Below the pieces are notes generated by a model, which saw nothing but the letters and a program-made list of their open reading frames with translations, was not told the origin of the DNA and did not search any database. A stretch of DNA of 41,643 nt, from the IMG/VR virus record IMGVR_UViG_3300050821_012623, positions 1-41,643 of that record; one strand, given 5' to 3'. The translations under genes and the position numbers were made by a program. Source of the DNA: a virus. Of the stretch, positions 5,735 through 11,927 are shown in pieces. How positions within the stretch are numbered: the stretch's first letter is position 1; every line of letters begins with the position of its first letter.

Positions 5735-6111
5735 TGCATGCTCACTATGTCGGCTGGACCAAGGCCCAGAAAGAGCGCATTGCACGTGTACTGGCGTTAG
5801 GATGTTGTATCTGCGGGCTGGAGACTCACGGCTCACCGCTGGAAGTGCATCATCTGATCAGCGGTGGGAAACGGATGGGACACGACTTCACTGTCTGCCT
5901 ATGTCGTTATCATCACCGTGGGATTGGATATCACCGCCGGCTCATGATCGATCGCGGCCCCTCACTCGCGCACGGAAGCAAACTGTTCACCGAAGCCTAT
6001 GGCTCTCAACAGAACCTGTGGATGCGGACCCAGACCCGGCTTGGCCTTCCCTGCAACTGGCCGACCAGCAAGATTGTCCCCCGTCAATCACTCATTGAAG
6101 GAAACACATGA
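5731..6111 (+). CDS. Ref-like HNH nuclease (RecA-dependent family)
   Basis: 126 residues. Metal-site features are visible: LGCCICGLETHGSPLEVHHL at about 25-44 (CxxC and the His-His of the HNH turn), then HDFTVCLCRYHHRG at about 50-63 (Cys plus His-His) and GPSLAHGSKLFTEAYG near 75-90. This is the signature of the Ref family, first known from phage P1, whose nuclease acts on DNA bound by RecA. It starts at GTG 5731, overlapping the previous stop, with GGGAGGTGG upstream; ATG at 5734 is the alternative. It probably processes recombination intermediates with host RecA and phage SSB. Confidence 0.85.
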   Translation: MMHAHYVGWTKAQKERIARVLALGCCICGLETHGSPLEVHHLISGGKRMGHDFTVCLCRYHHRGIGYHRRLMIDRGPSLAHGSKLFTEAYGSQQNLWMRTQTRLGLPCNWPTSKIVPRQSLIEGNT

Positions 6112-6365
6112 AATCACTGCTCGCATTGCTCGCCCTCCTGGTCTGCGCCATAGTCCACGCCGGCACCGTCCAGACCTGCTACGCCGCCCGGCTCTACGTG
6201 AACCTTCCCGCCGAGGCCGCCGGGCATGACCTCTACATGAACATCTACTACTACAACGGCGATGGCGTGAAAACACACGTGGGAGCGGTCCTCACCCAGG
6301 GCCATCTCATCGCCGGCTATGCCCCGCGCTGGTCGGGTACACCGGAGAGCGAGTCAGGACTATGA
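6108..6365 (+). CDS. Exported small protein with signal peptide
   Basis: 85 residues. N-terminus MKSLLALLALLVCAIVHAGT is a textbook signal peptide with likely cleavage after VHA. The mature part of about 67 residues has one Cys and several aromatic residues (HDLYMNIYYYNGDGVK), likely beta-rich. Start and stop overlap both neighbours (ATGA). It lies between a nuclease and unknown genes, so context does not give a role. A periplasmic or envelope-acting phage factor is an inference. Confidence 0.75.
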   Translation: MKSLLALLALLVCAIVHAGTVQTCYAARLYVNLPAEAAGHDLYMNIYYYNGDGVKTHVGAVLTQGHLIAGYAPRWSGTPESESGL

Positions 6366-6580
6366 TTTTCAGATCCAAGAAGGCCATTGAGAATGAGCTG
6401 GCGGAAGCTCTTCGAGCCCTTCATGGTTTGGTTACTGCGCACAATGGTTACCAACATGGCATGGGGCCGTGCATCTGCGCGGCGCACGAAGAAGCTCGGC
6501 GAGTCTTGGGCATTACTCGCGCCGATGAGTCGTCTCGCCGCGCGCAACCGGAGGGCAAGGAGGGCAAGCATGTCGGCTGA
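6362..6580 (+). CDS. Unknown small protein (72 aa)
   Basis: ATG overlaps the previous stop. Helical N-terminus (SKKAIENELAEALRALHGLV), then HNGYQHGMGPCICAAHEEAR, with CIC and four His that could bind metal. The tail is charged and probably disordered. It overlaps the methyltransferase start, whose AAGGAGG lies in this gene. Unknown function. Confidence 0.65.
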   Translation: MIFRSKKAIENELAEALRALHGLVTAHNGYQHGMGPCICAAHEEARRVLGITRADESSRRAQPEGKEGKHVG

Positions 6581-7115
6581 GCAGCTCGACATTGCGCTTC
6601 CGCCAGTGCTCGACGCCTGCTGCGGTCCCCGAATGTTCTGGTTCGACAGCCACGACCGCCGAGCTCTGTTCATCGACAAGCGCCAAGAGACGCACCCGAT
6701 GGACCTCGGTACCGAGTCCACGCGCGGCCGCGCCCCGGCGGTGATCGCGCCGGACATTGTCGCAGACTTCACGGCGATGCCATTCGCCGATGAGTCCTTC
6801 TACCTGGTGGTGTTCGATCCGCCGCACATCATGCGCCATCGCGGAGGACTCAGCGGCTGTTTCTCGAAGAAGTACGGAATGCTGCCCAGCAAGTGGACCG
6901 AGGTATTGCGCGCTGGGTTTTCGGAATGCTTCCGAGTTCTGAAGCCCCATGGGACGCTGATCTTCAAGTGGGCCGACACGAATATCCCCGTCTCTCACGT
7001 GCTGATGACCACGCCGCACAAACCTCTGTTCGGCACGCGAGTCGGTCGGCATACCCATTGGTATACCTTCATGAAGGAACCGACACAGGTTTCCATAGAC
7101 GGACGTACACCATGA
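6570..7115 (+). CDS. DNA methyltransferase-like SAM enzyme
   Basis: 181 residues from ATG 6570, with AAGGAGG six bases upstream. Order of motifs: LDACCGPRMFWFD at about 10-22 (SAM-binding motif, as in F.GxG), LFIDKR near 30, DFTAMPFADESFYLVVFDPPH at about 60-80 containing the catalytic-type DPPH (compare DPPY/DPPF of amino-methyltransferases), and FRVLKPHGTLIFKWAD near 125. Small phage methyltransferases of this kind are thought to modify adenine or cytosine amino groups. There is no restriction partner nearby, so protection of phage DNA or an epigenetic role is likely. Substrate base and site cannot be read from the sequence. Confidence 0.85.
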   Translation: MSAEQLDIALPPVLDACCGPRMFWFDSHDRRALFIDKRQETHPMDLGTESTRGRAPAVIAPDIVADFTAMPFADESFYLVVFDPPHIMRHRGGLSGCFSKKYGMLPSKWTEVLRAGFSECFRVLKPHGTLIFKWADTNIPVSHVLMTTPHKPLFGTRVGRHTHWYTFMKEPTQVSIDGRTP

Positions 7116-7237
7116 TTTTCCACCGTCCATACCCCGACCAACGGCCGGCACGCTCGCCGCGGGGTGCTCCTGGGCCTACGCTGCGGGTCGAGGAGCCGGT
7201 GGACGCTGTTACATCCGGAGCGGAGCATAGGAAGTGA
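7112..7237 (+). CDS. Possible small Arg/Pro-rich protein (41 aa)
   Basis: ATG at 7112 overlaps the methyltransferase stop (ATGA) and its stop overlaps the GTG of the following gene. That positional pattern is the main support. Composition is Arg/Pro/Ala-rich (DQRPARSPRGAPGPTLRVEE) with no recognisable fold, and no ribosome site stands out. Confidence 0.45.
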   Translation: MIFHRPYPDQRPARSPRGAPGPTLRVEEPVDAVTSGAEHRK

Positions 7238-7437
7238 AGAAGATAGCGAAACTTCCGCGCAACAAACTGGATCCCGCCGCCATCCGAGGGTTGCCGGGCA
7301 CAGACGAAGGATGGTTCTACGTGAATGGCACATCGATCGACGTATTTGCCTATGCGGCAAACAAAGGATCTTTGTGTGTTCGCATCACAAAGCAACAGTT
7401 ACAGAAAGCGCTTGCCGTCATGGCGAAGCGCTCTTAG
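7234..7437 (+). CDS. Last gene of the rightward cassette (67 aa)
   Basis: GTG at 7234 overlaps the preceding stop. Sequence: basic N-terminus MKKIAKLPRNKLD, GWFYVNGTSIDVFAYAANKG (strand-like), then helix ITKQQLQKALAVMAKRS. Unknown function. It ends 50 bases before the convergent LuxR-type gene. Confidence 0.65.
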   Translation: MKKIAKLPRNKLDPAAIRGLPGTDEGWFYVNGTSIDVFAYAANKGSLCVRITKQQLQKALAVMAKRS

Positions 7438-7462
7438 TGCGACGGCGATATCGAGCGCGCGA

Positions 7463-7482
7463 TAGCTGTGGAACCACAGTCG
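7463..7482. terminator. Weak hairpin at the convergent gene junction
   Basis: The only 50 bases between the converging transcription units contain CTGTGGAACCACAG, a short inverted repeat (6-base arms around AA), followed by GGAAAC...TTTTCC. Neither has a convincing U-tract on either strand. It may slow convergent transcription, but a true terminator is not evident. Confidence 0.25.
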
Positions 7483-7487
7483 GGAAA

Positions 7488-7772
7488 CTAAATATTTTCC
7501 ATGACCCCGTCGTTTTTGCCCCGCTGGTTTGTCCTTCCTGGTAGGAGAGCGCGCGACAGGGATGTCTTGCGGGGGTCGATGATCTCGTGGACCACGGCCC
7601 AGAGAACCAGGAGCGCTATCCGGTTCTGACCGGTTTTGACCTTCAGGCGCGTCGTATAGCATACGATGGTATGCAGACTGAGATCCATCATCCGGGCGAT
7701 CTCCTTGCCCGTCCAGCCCTCGCAGATCAGGCAGAGGATCTGCTCCTCACGGACACTCAGTTTACGGCGCAC
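7488..7772 (-). CDS. LuxR/GerE-type HTH protein
   Basis: 94 residues, GTG start overlapping the upstream stop region. Residues 5-65 (LSVREEQILCLICEGWTGKE, IARMMDLSLHTIVCYTTRLK, VKTGQNRIALLVLWA) form the four-helix LuxR/GerE DNA-binding domain. There is no receiver or ligand domain, and the C-terminal 25 residues are basic and disordered. It is the last gene of the long leftward unit, an odd place for a regulator of that unit. It could act on late genes or the host. Confidence 0.8.
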   Translation of the reverse strand: MRRKLSVREEQILCLICEGWTGKEIARMMDLSLHTIVCYTTRLKVKTGQNRIALLVLWAVVHEIIDPRKTSLSRALLPGRTNQRGKNDGVMENI

Positions 7773-8022
7773 GCGGCTCCGTAGGCGGTATGGGGGCCAT
7801 CTTCAGGGGCGTGGGAGCCAGCAGCGTATCTGTCACGCCCTTGTCGTAGGCGTTCGAGGTCACCTGGCCGCGCCAGTACGTCAGCACCGCAACGGCCGCC
7901 ATCATGTACTTGGCATAGCTGTCGGGTATGACCCCTGCGCCCAGTAGCGCTACCAGGGTTCCCTGTAGTCCGGCTATGAGCCGGGTGCCATGGGAGCCGA
8001 TCAGGGCGAGTACGGATTGCAT
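7762..8022 (-). CDS. Small membrane protein, holin candidate
   Basis: 86 residues with two hydrophobic stretches: about 14-33 (RLIAGLQGTLVALLGAGVIP) and 39-50 (YMMAAVAVLTYWRG), then a polar Pro/Thr-rich tail. Together with the neighbouring coiled-coil/membrane proteins it forms a membrane cluster after the tailspike, where lysis genes are often found. Calling it a holin is an inference; no endolysin is seen beside it. Confidence 0.6.
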   Translation of the reverse strand: MQSVLALIGSHGTRLIAGLQGTLVALLGAGVIPDSYAKYMMAAVAVLTYWRGQVTSNAYDKGVTDTLLAPTPLKMAPIPPTEPRAP

Positions 8023-8036
8023 TGGTTCAGCTTACG

Positions 8037-8360
8037 CTACTTCGTGTTCTTCCAGAACACAAACATGAGAGATGCCAGGAACTGGAGTGCGAGGATCACG
8101 CCGAGACCTACCCAGAGCATCTTCTGCAGGCTCTCGACCTTCTCTACCATCGCCTGGTGAGCTGCCTCGTATTCGGTCCGGGGCATGAAGCGGGAGGCGG
8201 CATCCGTGACCATGCCGCGCATCTCATTGATCGACTCGAAGCGCTTCTCCGCTGCACTCTCGGCCTTATCCACGGCCTGCGCGATCGACTGAAACCGCAC
8301 ATCAACATACTCTCTCAATGAGATGTAACCGTGTGGACTCAGTTCGCGCGCCTCGTCCAT
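8037..8360 (-). CDS. Coiled-coil protein with C-terminal membrane anchor
   Basis: 107 residues. Residues 18-80 are heptad-like (AQAVDKAESAAEKRFESINE, YEAAHQAMVEKVESLQKM), and residues 82-103 form a transmembrane helix (LWVGLGVILALQFLASLMFV). The order (coiled coil with the KRFESINE motif, an EY segment, then a membrane segment) is common in a group of phage proteins of unknown role found near holins. It probably sits in the inner membrane and may take part in lysis. Confidence 0.7.
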   Translation of the reverse strand: MDEARELSPHGYISLREYVDVRFQSIAQAVDKAESAAEKRFESINEMRGMVTDAASRFMPRTEYEAAHQAMVEKVESLQKMLWVGLGVILALQFLASLMFVFWKNTK

Positions 8361-8366
8361 CGAGCA

Positions 8367-8558
8367 TCAACAGAACGTGAGATCGGCCAGCTTCTGTGCC
8401 ATCCAATGCACATCCGCGCTGGAGGCTGCAGCAGCGCCCGCTACGGAAATCAGCTCGGCGCGGTTCTTGTCATCCGTCGAGAGCTCGTTATAGAAGCTCG
8501 GGTCCATGATCGCGGGAATCAGTTTCACCGCACGTTGAATGATGATGCCGGAAGACAT
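8367..8558 (-). CDS. Unknown small helical protein (63 aa)
   Basis: ATG at 8558-8556, six bases before the next coding region begins. Helical throughout (MSSGIIIQRAVKLIPAIMDP, AELISVAGAAAASSADVHWM). It is weakly hydrophobic in the middle but not clearly membrane-spanning. The insertion of the endonuclease gene separates it from the gene at 9104. Confidence 0.55.
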   Translation of the reverse strand: MSSGIIIQRAVKLIPAIMDPSFYNELSTDDKNRAELISVAGAAAASSADVHWMAQKLADLTFC

Positions 8559-8583
8559 TGATGATAATTCCTCTCTGCTAGTT

Positions 8584-8589
8584 TATACT
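8584..8589 (+). promoter_or_regulatory. -10 element for the antisense endonuclease gene, probably leaderless
   Basis: TATACT lies six bases before the ATG at 8596, so the expected transcription start is at the start codon. No Shine-Dalgarno sequence is present. No good -35 at 16-18 bases is seen; TTGATG at 8558-8563 is 20 bases away. Confidence 0.4.
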
Positions 8590-8595
8590 GTGTAA

Positions 8596-9102
8596 ATGCC
8601 AAACAAGTTGAATCCCGATATGAATCCCGGCACCCGTTGGGCCAATCTGACCGTCATTGAGCGCGGACCCAACGGTGGCAGAATGCCACGAGTGTATTGT
8701 CTTTGCGATTGCGGGACAAAAACCCTCGTCTATGTGTGTTCCTTAAGGACTGGCAATACTAAAAGTTGCGGCTGTTTGCGCGGGGAGTCTCACGGACTTT
8801 CCGGTCGCCGTCTCAAAGGTGAAATACGGGAATACAGAATTTGGTGTCATGCCAAGGGGCGCTGCCAAAATCCGAAAGACCCAAAATATCCTGCATATGG
8901 TGGACGAGGGATACGAATGTGTGACGCGTGGGAAAATTCATTCACCGCTTTTCTGGCAGATATGGGCCGTTCCCCGCCGGGTCTGACTCTCGACAGGATC
9001 GACGTGAACGGAAATTACGAGCCCGGCAATTGCCGTTGGGCAACATGGGAAGTTCAACGAAAGAACAGACGCCCCTCAACTGAGTGGAAAAGAAAAGCGT
9101 AA
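8596..9102 (+). CDS. Free-standing HNH-type homing endonuclease-like protein
   Basis: 168 residues on the plus strand inside a minus-strand operon. N-terminal half has two Cys pairs (YCLCDCGTKT, KSCGCLRGE), a zinc-ribbon typical of phage DNA-binding proteins. The C-terminal half carries YRIWCHAKGRCQNP, YGGRGIRMCDAW and TLDRIDVNGNYEPGNCRWAT followed by KNRR, the signature of a common family of phage endonuclease-like selfish genes. Base composition is more AT-rich than the flanking genes, and it has its own promoter-like element. It is most likely a mobile endonuclease gene that inserted between two membrane-protein genes without breaking them. Confidence 0.8.
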   Translation: MPNKLNPDMNPGTRWANLTVIERGPNGGRMPRVYCLCDCGTKTLVYVCSLRTGNTKSCGCLRGESHGLSGRRLKGEIREYRIWCHAKGRCQNPKDPKYPAYGGRGIRMCDAWENSFTAFLADMGRSPPGLTLDRIDVNGNYEPGNCRWATWEVQRKNRRPSTEWKRKA

Positions 9103-9103
9103 T

Positions 9104-9400
9104 TCACTTCCTACAGGTTATTTCAAGGGCCAGAACGTGAGCTTTCAGATCCGCGTAGGGACCCTGCTCGAATTTAGTCAGCGCATCATCGCGCAACCAG
9201 ACCTGGGTCTGAATGTCCTTGTCCGCATCGTGGATTTTACTCCACAGCCATAGGTTGGTCAGCAGTGACAGAGCCACCACCACGGCAATGATCAGATCAC
9301 GCGCATCTTTCGGAAGTGTGAAGCGGTTCACATTGACGTGCGAATGGGGATGCGCCTCAATCGACTCGTCGCGGCAGTTTTCCGGGTGGATCTGGGTCAC
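9104..9400 (-). CDS. Membrane-anchored small protein, spanin/lysis candidate
   Basis: 98 residues from GTG 9400-9398, which overlaps the upstream TGA (GTGA); a longer frame to 9568 is the shadow of the upstream gene. Residues 33-53 (ARDLIIAVVVALSLLTNLWL) form one membrane helix, followed by a charged helix (DADKDIQTQVWLRDDALTKF) and a final Cys. This topology resembles an i-spanin or a membrane-anchored adaptor. The N-terminal His-rich segment (EAHPHSHVNVNRF) is unusual. Role inferred only. Confidence 0.6.
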   Translation of the reverse strand: MTQIHPENCRDESIEAHPHSHVNVNRFTLPKDARDLIIAVVVALSLLTNLWLWSKIHDADKDIQTQVWLRDDALTKFEQGPYADLKAHVLALEITCRK

Positions 9401-9873
9401 GGAGTGCCCCGATACCGCGGCTCGACCAGTTTTTTGATATCGTTCACTTCGGCCTTCAGGTCCGTCACTTCCTGGCGCAGCGCCGAGACCTGCATGGCCT
9501 GCACCACATTCCCGATGATCCCCGAGACTGCCAGCGTCACGAGGCCCGGAATCGCATACTTGTCCCACTTGCTGCCTCCTTTCTCGTGATAATCGCCCAT
9601 GCGGAAGCCGCGCAGCTCCCTGTCATTCAACTGGCCCTCGAGCTCACGCAGCCGCAGTTCGTAATCGACTTCCTCGTGGGTATCCGGATGACGGCGCGTC
9701 TCGAGCGCCTTGTTCCATCCCAGCCAGGTCCGATGCTCGAAGAGAATCTGCGGCATCTTCTTGAGGGATTCAGCAATGCTCTTCAGTACTTCCTTGAAGG
9801 TCAGTTCGGTCGGCTTGCCTCCGACAGTCACCGTCAGTTCCTCGCGCTGGGTATCAAAGAGGGGCGTGCTCAT
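9397..9873 (-). CDS. Unknown membrane/coiled-coil protein (158 aa)
   Basis: Polar N-terminal half, partly helical (LTFKEVLKSIAESLKKMPQI; VDYELRLRELEGQLNDRELR), one hydrophobic helix at about 108-127 (YAIPGLVTLAVSGIIGNVVQ), then a coiled coil (SALRQEVTDLKAEVNDIKKL). The stop overlaps the GTG of the next membrane gene. It lies directly downstream of the tailspike, so it may belong to the lysis/membrane group or to the virion. No family recognised. Confidence 0.65.
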   Translation of the reverse strand: MSTPLFDTQREELTVTVGGKPTELTFKEVLKSIAESLKKMPQILFEHRTWLGWNKALETRRHPDTHEEVDYELRLRELEGQLNDRELRGFRMGDYHEKGGSKWDKYAIPGLVTLAVSGIIGNVVQAMQVSALRQEVTDLKAEVNDIKKLVEPRYRGTP

Positions 9874-9885
9874 GGTCCATTGATC

Positions 9886-11685
9886 TCAGTTTGGTATATC
9901 CACGCCCGTCTGGCTGATCTGATACCAGTTGGTGCCGTTGTACTCAAGATCCACACTGCGATTGAAACCGGTCGCCGGCTGCGTCCATGTGGACATCTTA
10001 TATTGCGTTCCGAAGGTTACGGCTCCGAGCGCACCTCCCGAGGTGTTGATAATGCGCAACGTGATGCGTTGGCCATCCACCGGATCGGTGGGATTCGAGA
10101 TCGAGAAAGCAGTCCCATTGGTGGCCGTGACCTCGAACTCATTGCCCAGGCTGGCCTCGAACACCATCGCGGCGGAATAGGGAACCGTCACCCGCACGCG
10201 ACTCGCCTCCCGCCCTGACATCGTGTAGGTGGAGGTGACGATACTGACCGGTACGATGGAATTCGAAGGATTGTTATTTTCTGTCAAGGCCGTAATGGTT
10301 GAGCCACTGATCAGAATATGATTGTTGCCGGTGCTCGATTGCACGCCGCTGTTTCCGGTGATACTTACCGTATCCCCGCTGACGTTCTGAAGTCTGATAC
10401 CGCCCCGCGGATAGCTCTGTCCCTGAATACTGTTACCGTTGATGGTCAGACGATTGACCGTGCCGGTCACGAAAATCCCCGTGCTCTGCGGAGTTCCTCC
10501 CGTGCCGCCACCGGTGATCACATTGCCTGTGACATTGGCATCGTCCGCGTTGGCAATGCAAATGCATCCCGCGCCGTTTCCCGCTCCTACCATCCCCACG
10601 ACATTGAAGAATCCCCGGATCACATTGCCCGTGACCGTAACGCCCAATACCCGGTGCGTCGCATCGGCTCCGGCGATCAGGATGCCGCCAATTTCCTGGG
10701 CCGCCCCCCCATAAGTGTCTGTTCCGGTGCCTTCCACGTAATTGTTGGCCACCACTATGTTTTTGACGATGTTGGAGGTGGTCAGATGCCCAATGTCGAT
10801 TCCGTGGCGAACGTTACGGCAGTCATTGCCAATGACTCTCAGTCCATCGATATCATGTGTTCCAATGGCATCCCACGATGGAATTCCATTGATGCGGTTG
10901 TTGGTGATGGAATTGTATTGAGACGGAAATCCTCCCGCCTGATTTCCCGTGCACTGGATACCATAGGCCACTGCTGCGCCGGCTTGCGTGCAGTTCGAGA
11001 TATCGTTCTGATCAATATCGAAACTGGTGGTCTGAGGGACCAGAATCCCGGTATAAAGAAAGCTGGCGACCTTGCAGCGGCTGATCCATACCCGGGTGCA
11101 TAATGCGGTGCAGACGCCGCTGTAGAAGGTGGAGAATTCGCAATTCTCCACGCGCACATCCGAACAACTGGTGATATTCAACAAGGCCGTGGCCGTCACT
11201 CCCAATCCTGTGGGGTTGTTTACCGGAGTGGTATTGGCATTGGTCCCCGTGAAAAGGATATTGCGAATAGTGATCTCACCGGCCACGGACAGCGCTGAGC
11301 AGATCTCTACTCCGTTGGTGGTGGCGAACAGATTCGGCCGACTCTCCCCATAACCGATCATCGTAGCGTTCGCAGGCAGCGTGAACGGCGTACTGACTTT
11401 GTAGCCCCCGGATGTCCAGGGAATCAGCATCGGGTGAGTGCCGCTCACCTTGGCGGCATTGACCAAGGCTGTGGAATCATCCGTGGTTCCGTTACCAGTA
11501 GCGCCATACCGCCTCACATCCCCCGGCGCATACGCATAGTTGACCGGCGTCACCCCGGCTGCGATCTCGGCGGCGGTCTGCGTGAAAGAGCCGATGGTCG
11601 CGAACAGATCCGAATCTGACTGGGCCGATCCCTGGCGATGCAGGATGGCATTGAGCACGTCACTGATATTGGCCGGCGTCAGCAT
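9886..11685 (-). CDS. Tailspike with right-handed beta-helix (pectate-lyase-like)
   Basis: 599 residues. A short N-terminal head (1-50) is followed at about 53-72 by PGDVRRYGATGNGTTDDSTA, the start signature of the pectate-lyase-3/beta-helix superfamily. Over residues 150-430 there are many short repeats of N and V/I strands with turns (VRVENCEFS, VWISRCKVAS, NNYVEGTGTD, VTGNVIRGF, NVTGNVITGG), as expected for a parallel beta-helix. The C-terminal 130 residues look like a separate receptor-binding or trimerisation domain. It probably forms the host-surface polysaccharide-binding or -degrading spike. Catalytic residues cannot be assigned by eye. Confidence 0.85.
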   Translation of the reverse strand: MLTPANISDVLNAILHRQGSAQSDSDLFATIGSFTQTAAEIAAGVTPVNYAYAPGDVRRYGATGNGTTDDSTALVNAAKVSGTHPMLIPWTSGGYKVSTPFTLPANATMIGYGESRPNLFATTNGVEICSALSVAGEITIRNILFTGTNANTTPVNNPTGLGVTATALLNITSCSDVRVENCEFSTFYSGVCTALCTRVWISRCKVASFLYTGILVPQTTSFDIDQNDISNCTQAGAAVAYGIQCTGNQAGGFPSQYNSITNNRINGIPSWDAIGTHDIDGLRVIGNDCRNVRHGIDIGHLTTSNIVKNIVVANNYVEGTGTDTYGGAAQEIGGILIAGADATHRVLGVTVTGNVIRGFFNVVGMVGAGNGAGCICIANADDANVTGNVITGGGTGGTPQSTGIFVTGTVNRLTINGNSIQGQSYPRGGIRLQNVSGDTVSITGNSGVQSSTGNNHILISGSTITALTENNNPSNSIVPVSIVTSTYTMSGREASRVRVTVPYSAAMVFEASLGNEFEVTATNGTAFSISNPTDPVDGQRITLRIINTSGGALGAVTFGTQYKMSTWTQPATGFNRSVDLEYNGTNWYQISQTGVDIPN

Positions 11686-11759
11686 GACGTGACGTATTCC
11701 CCTTTACATCCAGTGGTCATACAGGAGCAGACTCTAGCGTAACTGTATGGAGAATACCC

Positions 11760-11927
11760 ATGGGCCTTGAGGAATTACTCTGGATTATCGCTATAGGTGG
11801 CTTCTCGTACGGCTGCTCGATATGCACTGGCGCCGAGATCCGGGAATGGCTCAAATCAGCTGCCGTGGTAACCATCGTCATGATCATCCTGATCGCTGTG
11901 GGCTACTGGCTGTTGTTGGCATTGTAG
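11760..11927 (+). CDS. Small membrane protein on the opposite strand (55 aa)
   Basis: ATG at 11760, GGAG about seven bases upstream, TAG at 11925-11927. The product has an N-terminal hydrophobic stretch (LLWIIAIGGFSYGCSICTG) and a clear C-terminal membrane helix (AAVVTIVMIILIAVGYWLLL). It fills the 217-base gap between the tailspike and the internal virion protein gene, the longest gap in the late unit, and its 3' end overlaps that gene by 25 bases. The gap would otherwise be empty, which supports it. Function unknown; with 771-950 it is one of two such antisense membrane genes. Confidence 0.65.
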   Translation: MGLEELLWIIAIGGFSYGCSICTGAEIREWLKSAAVVTIVMIILIAVGYWLLLAL

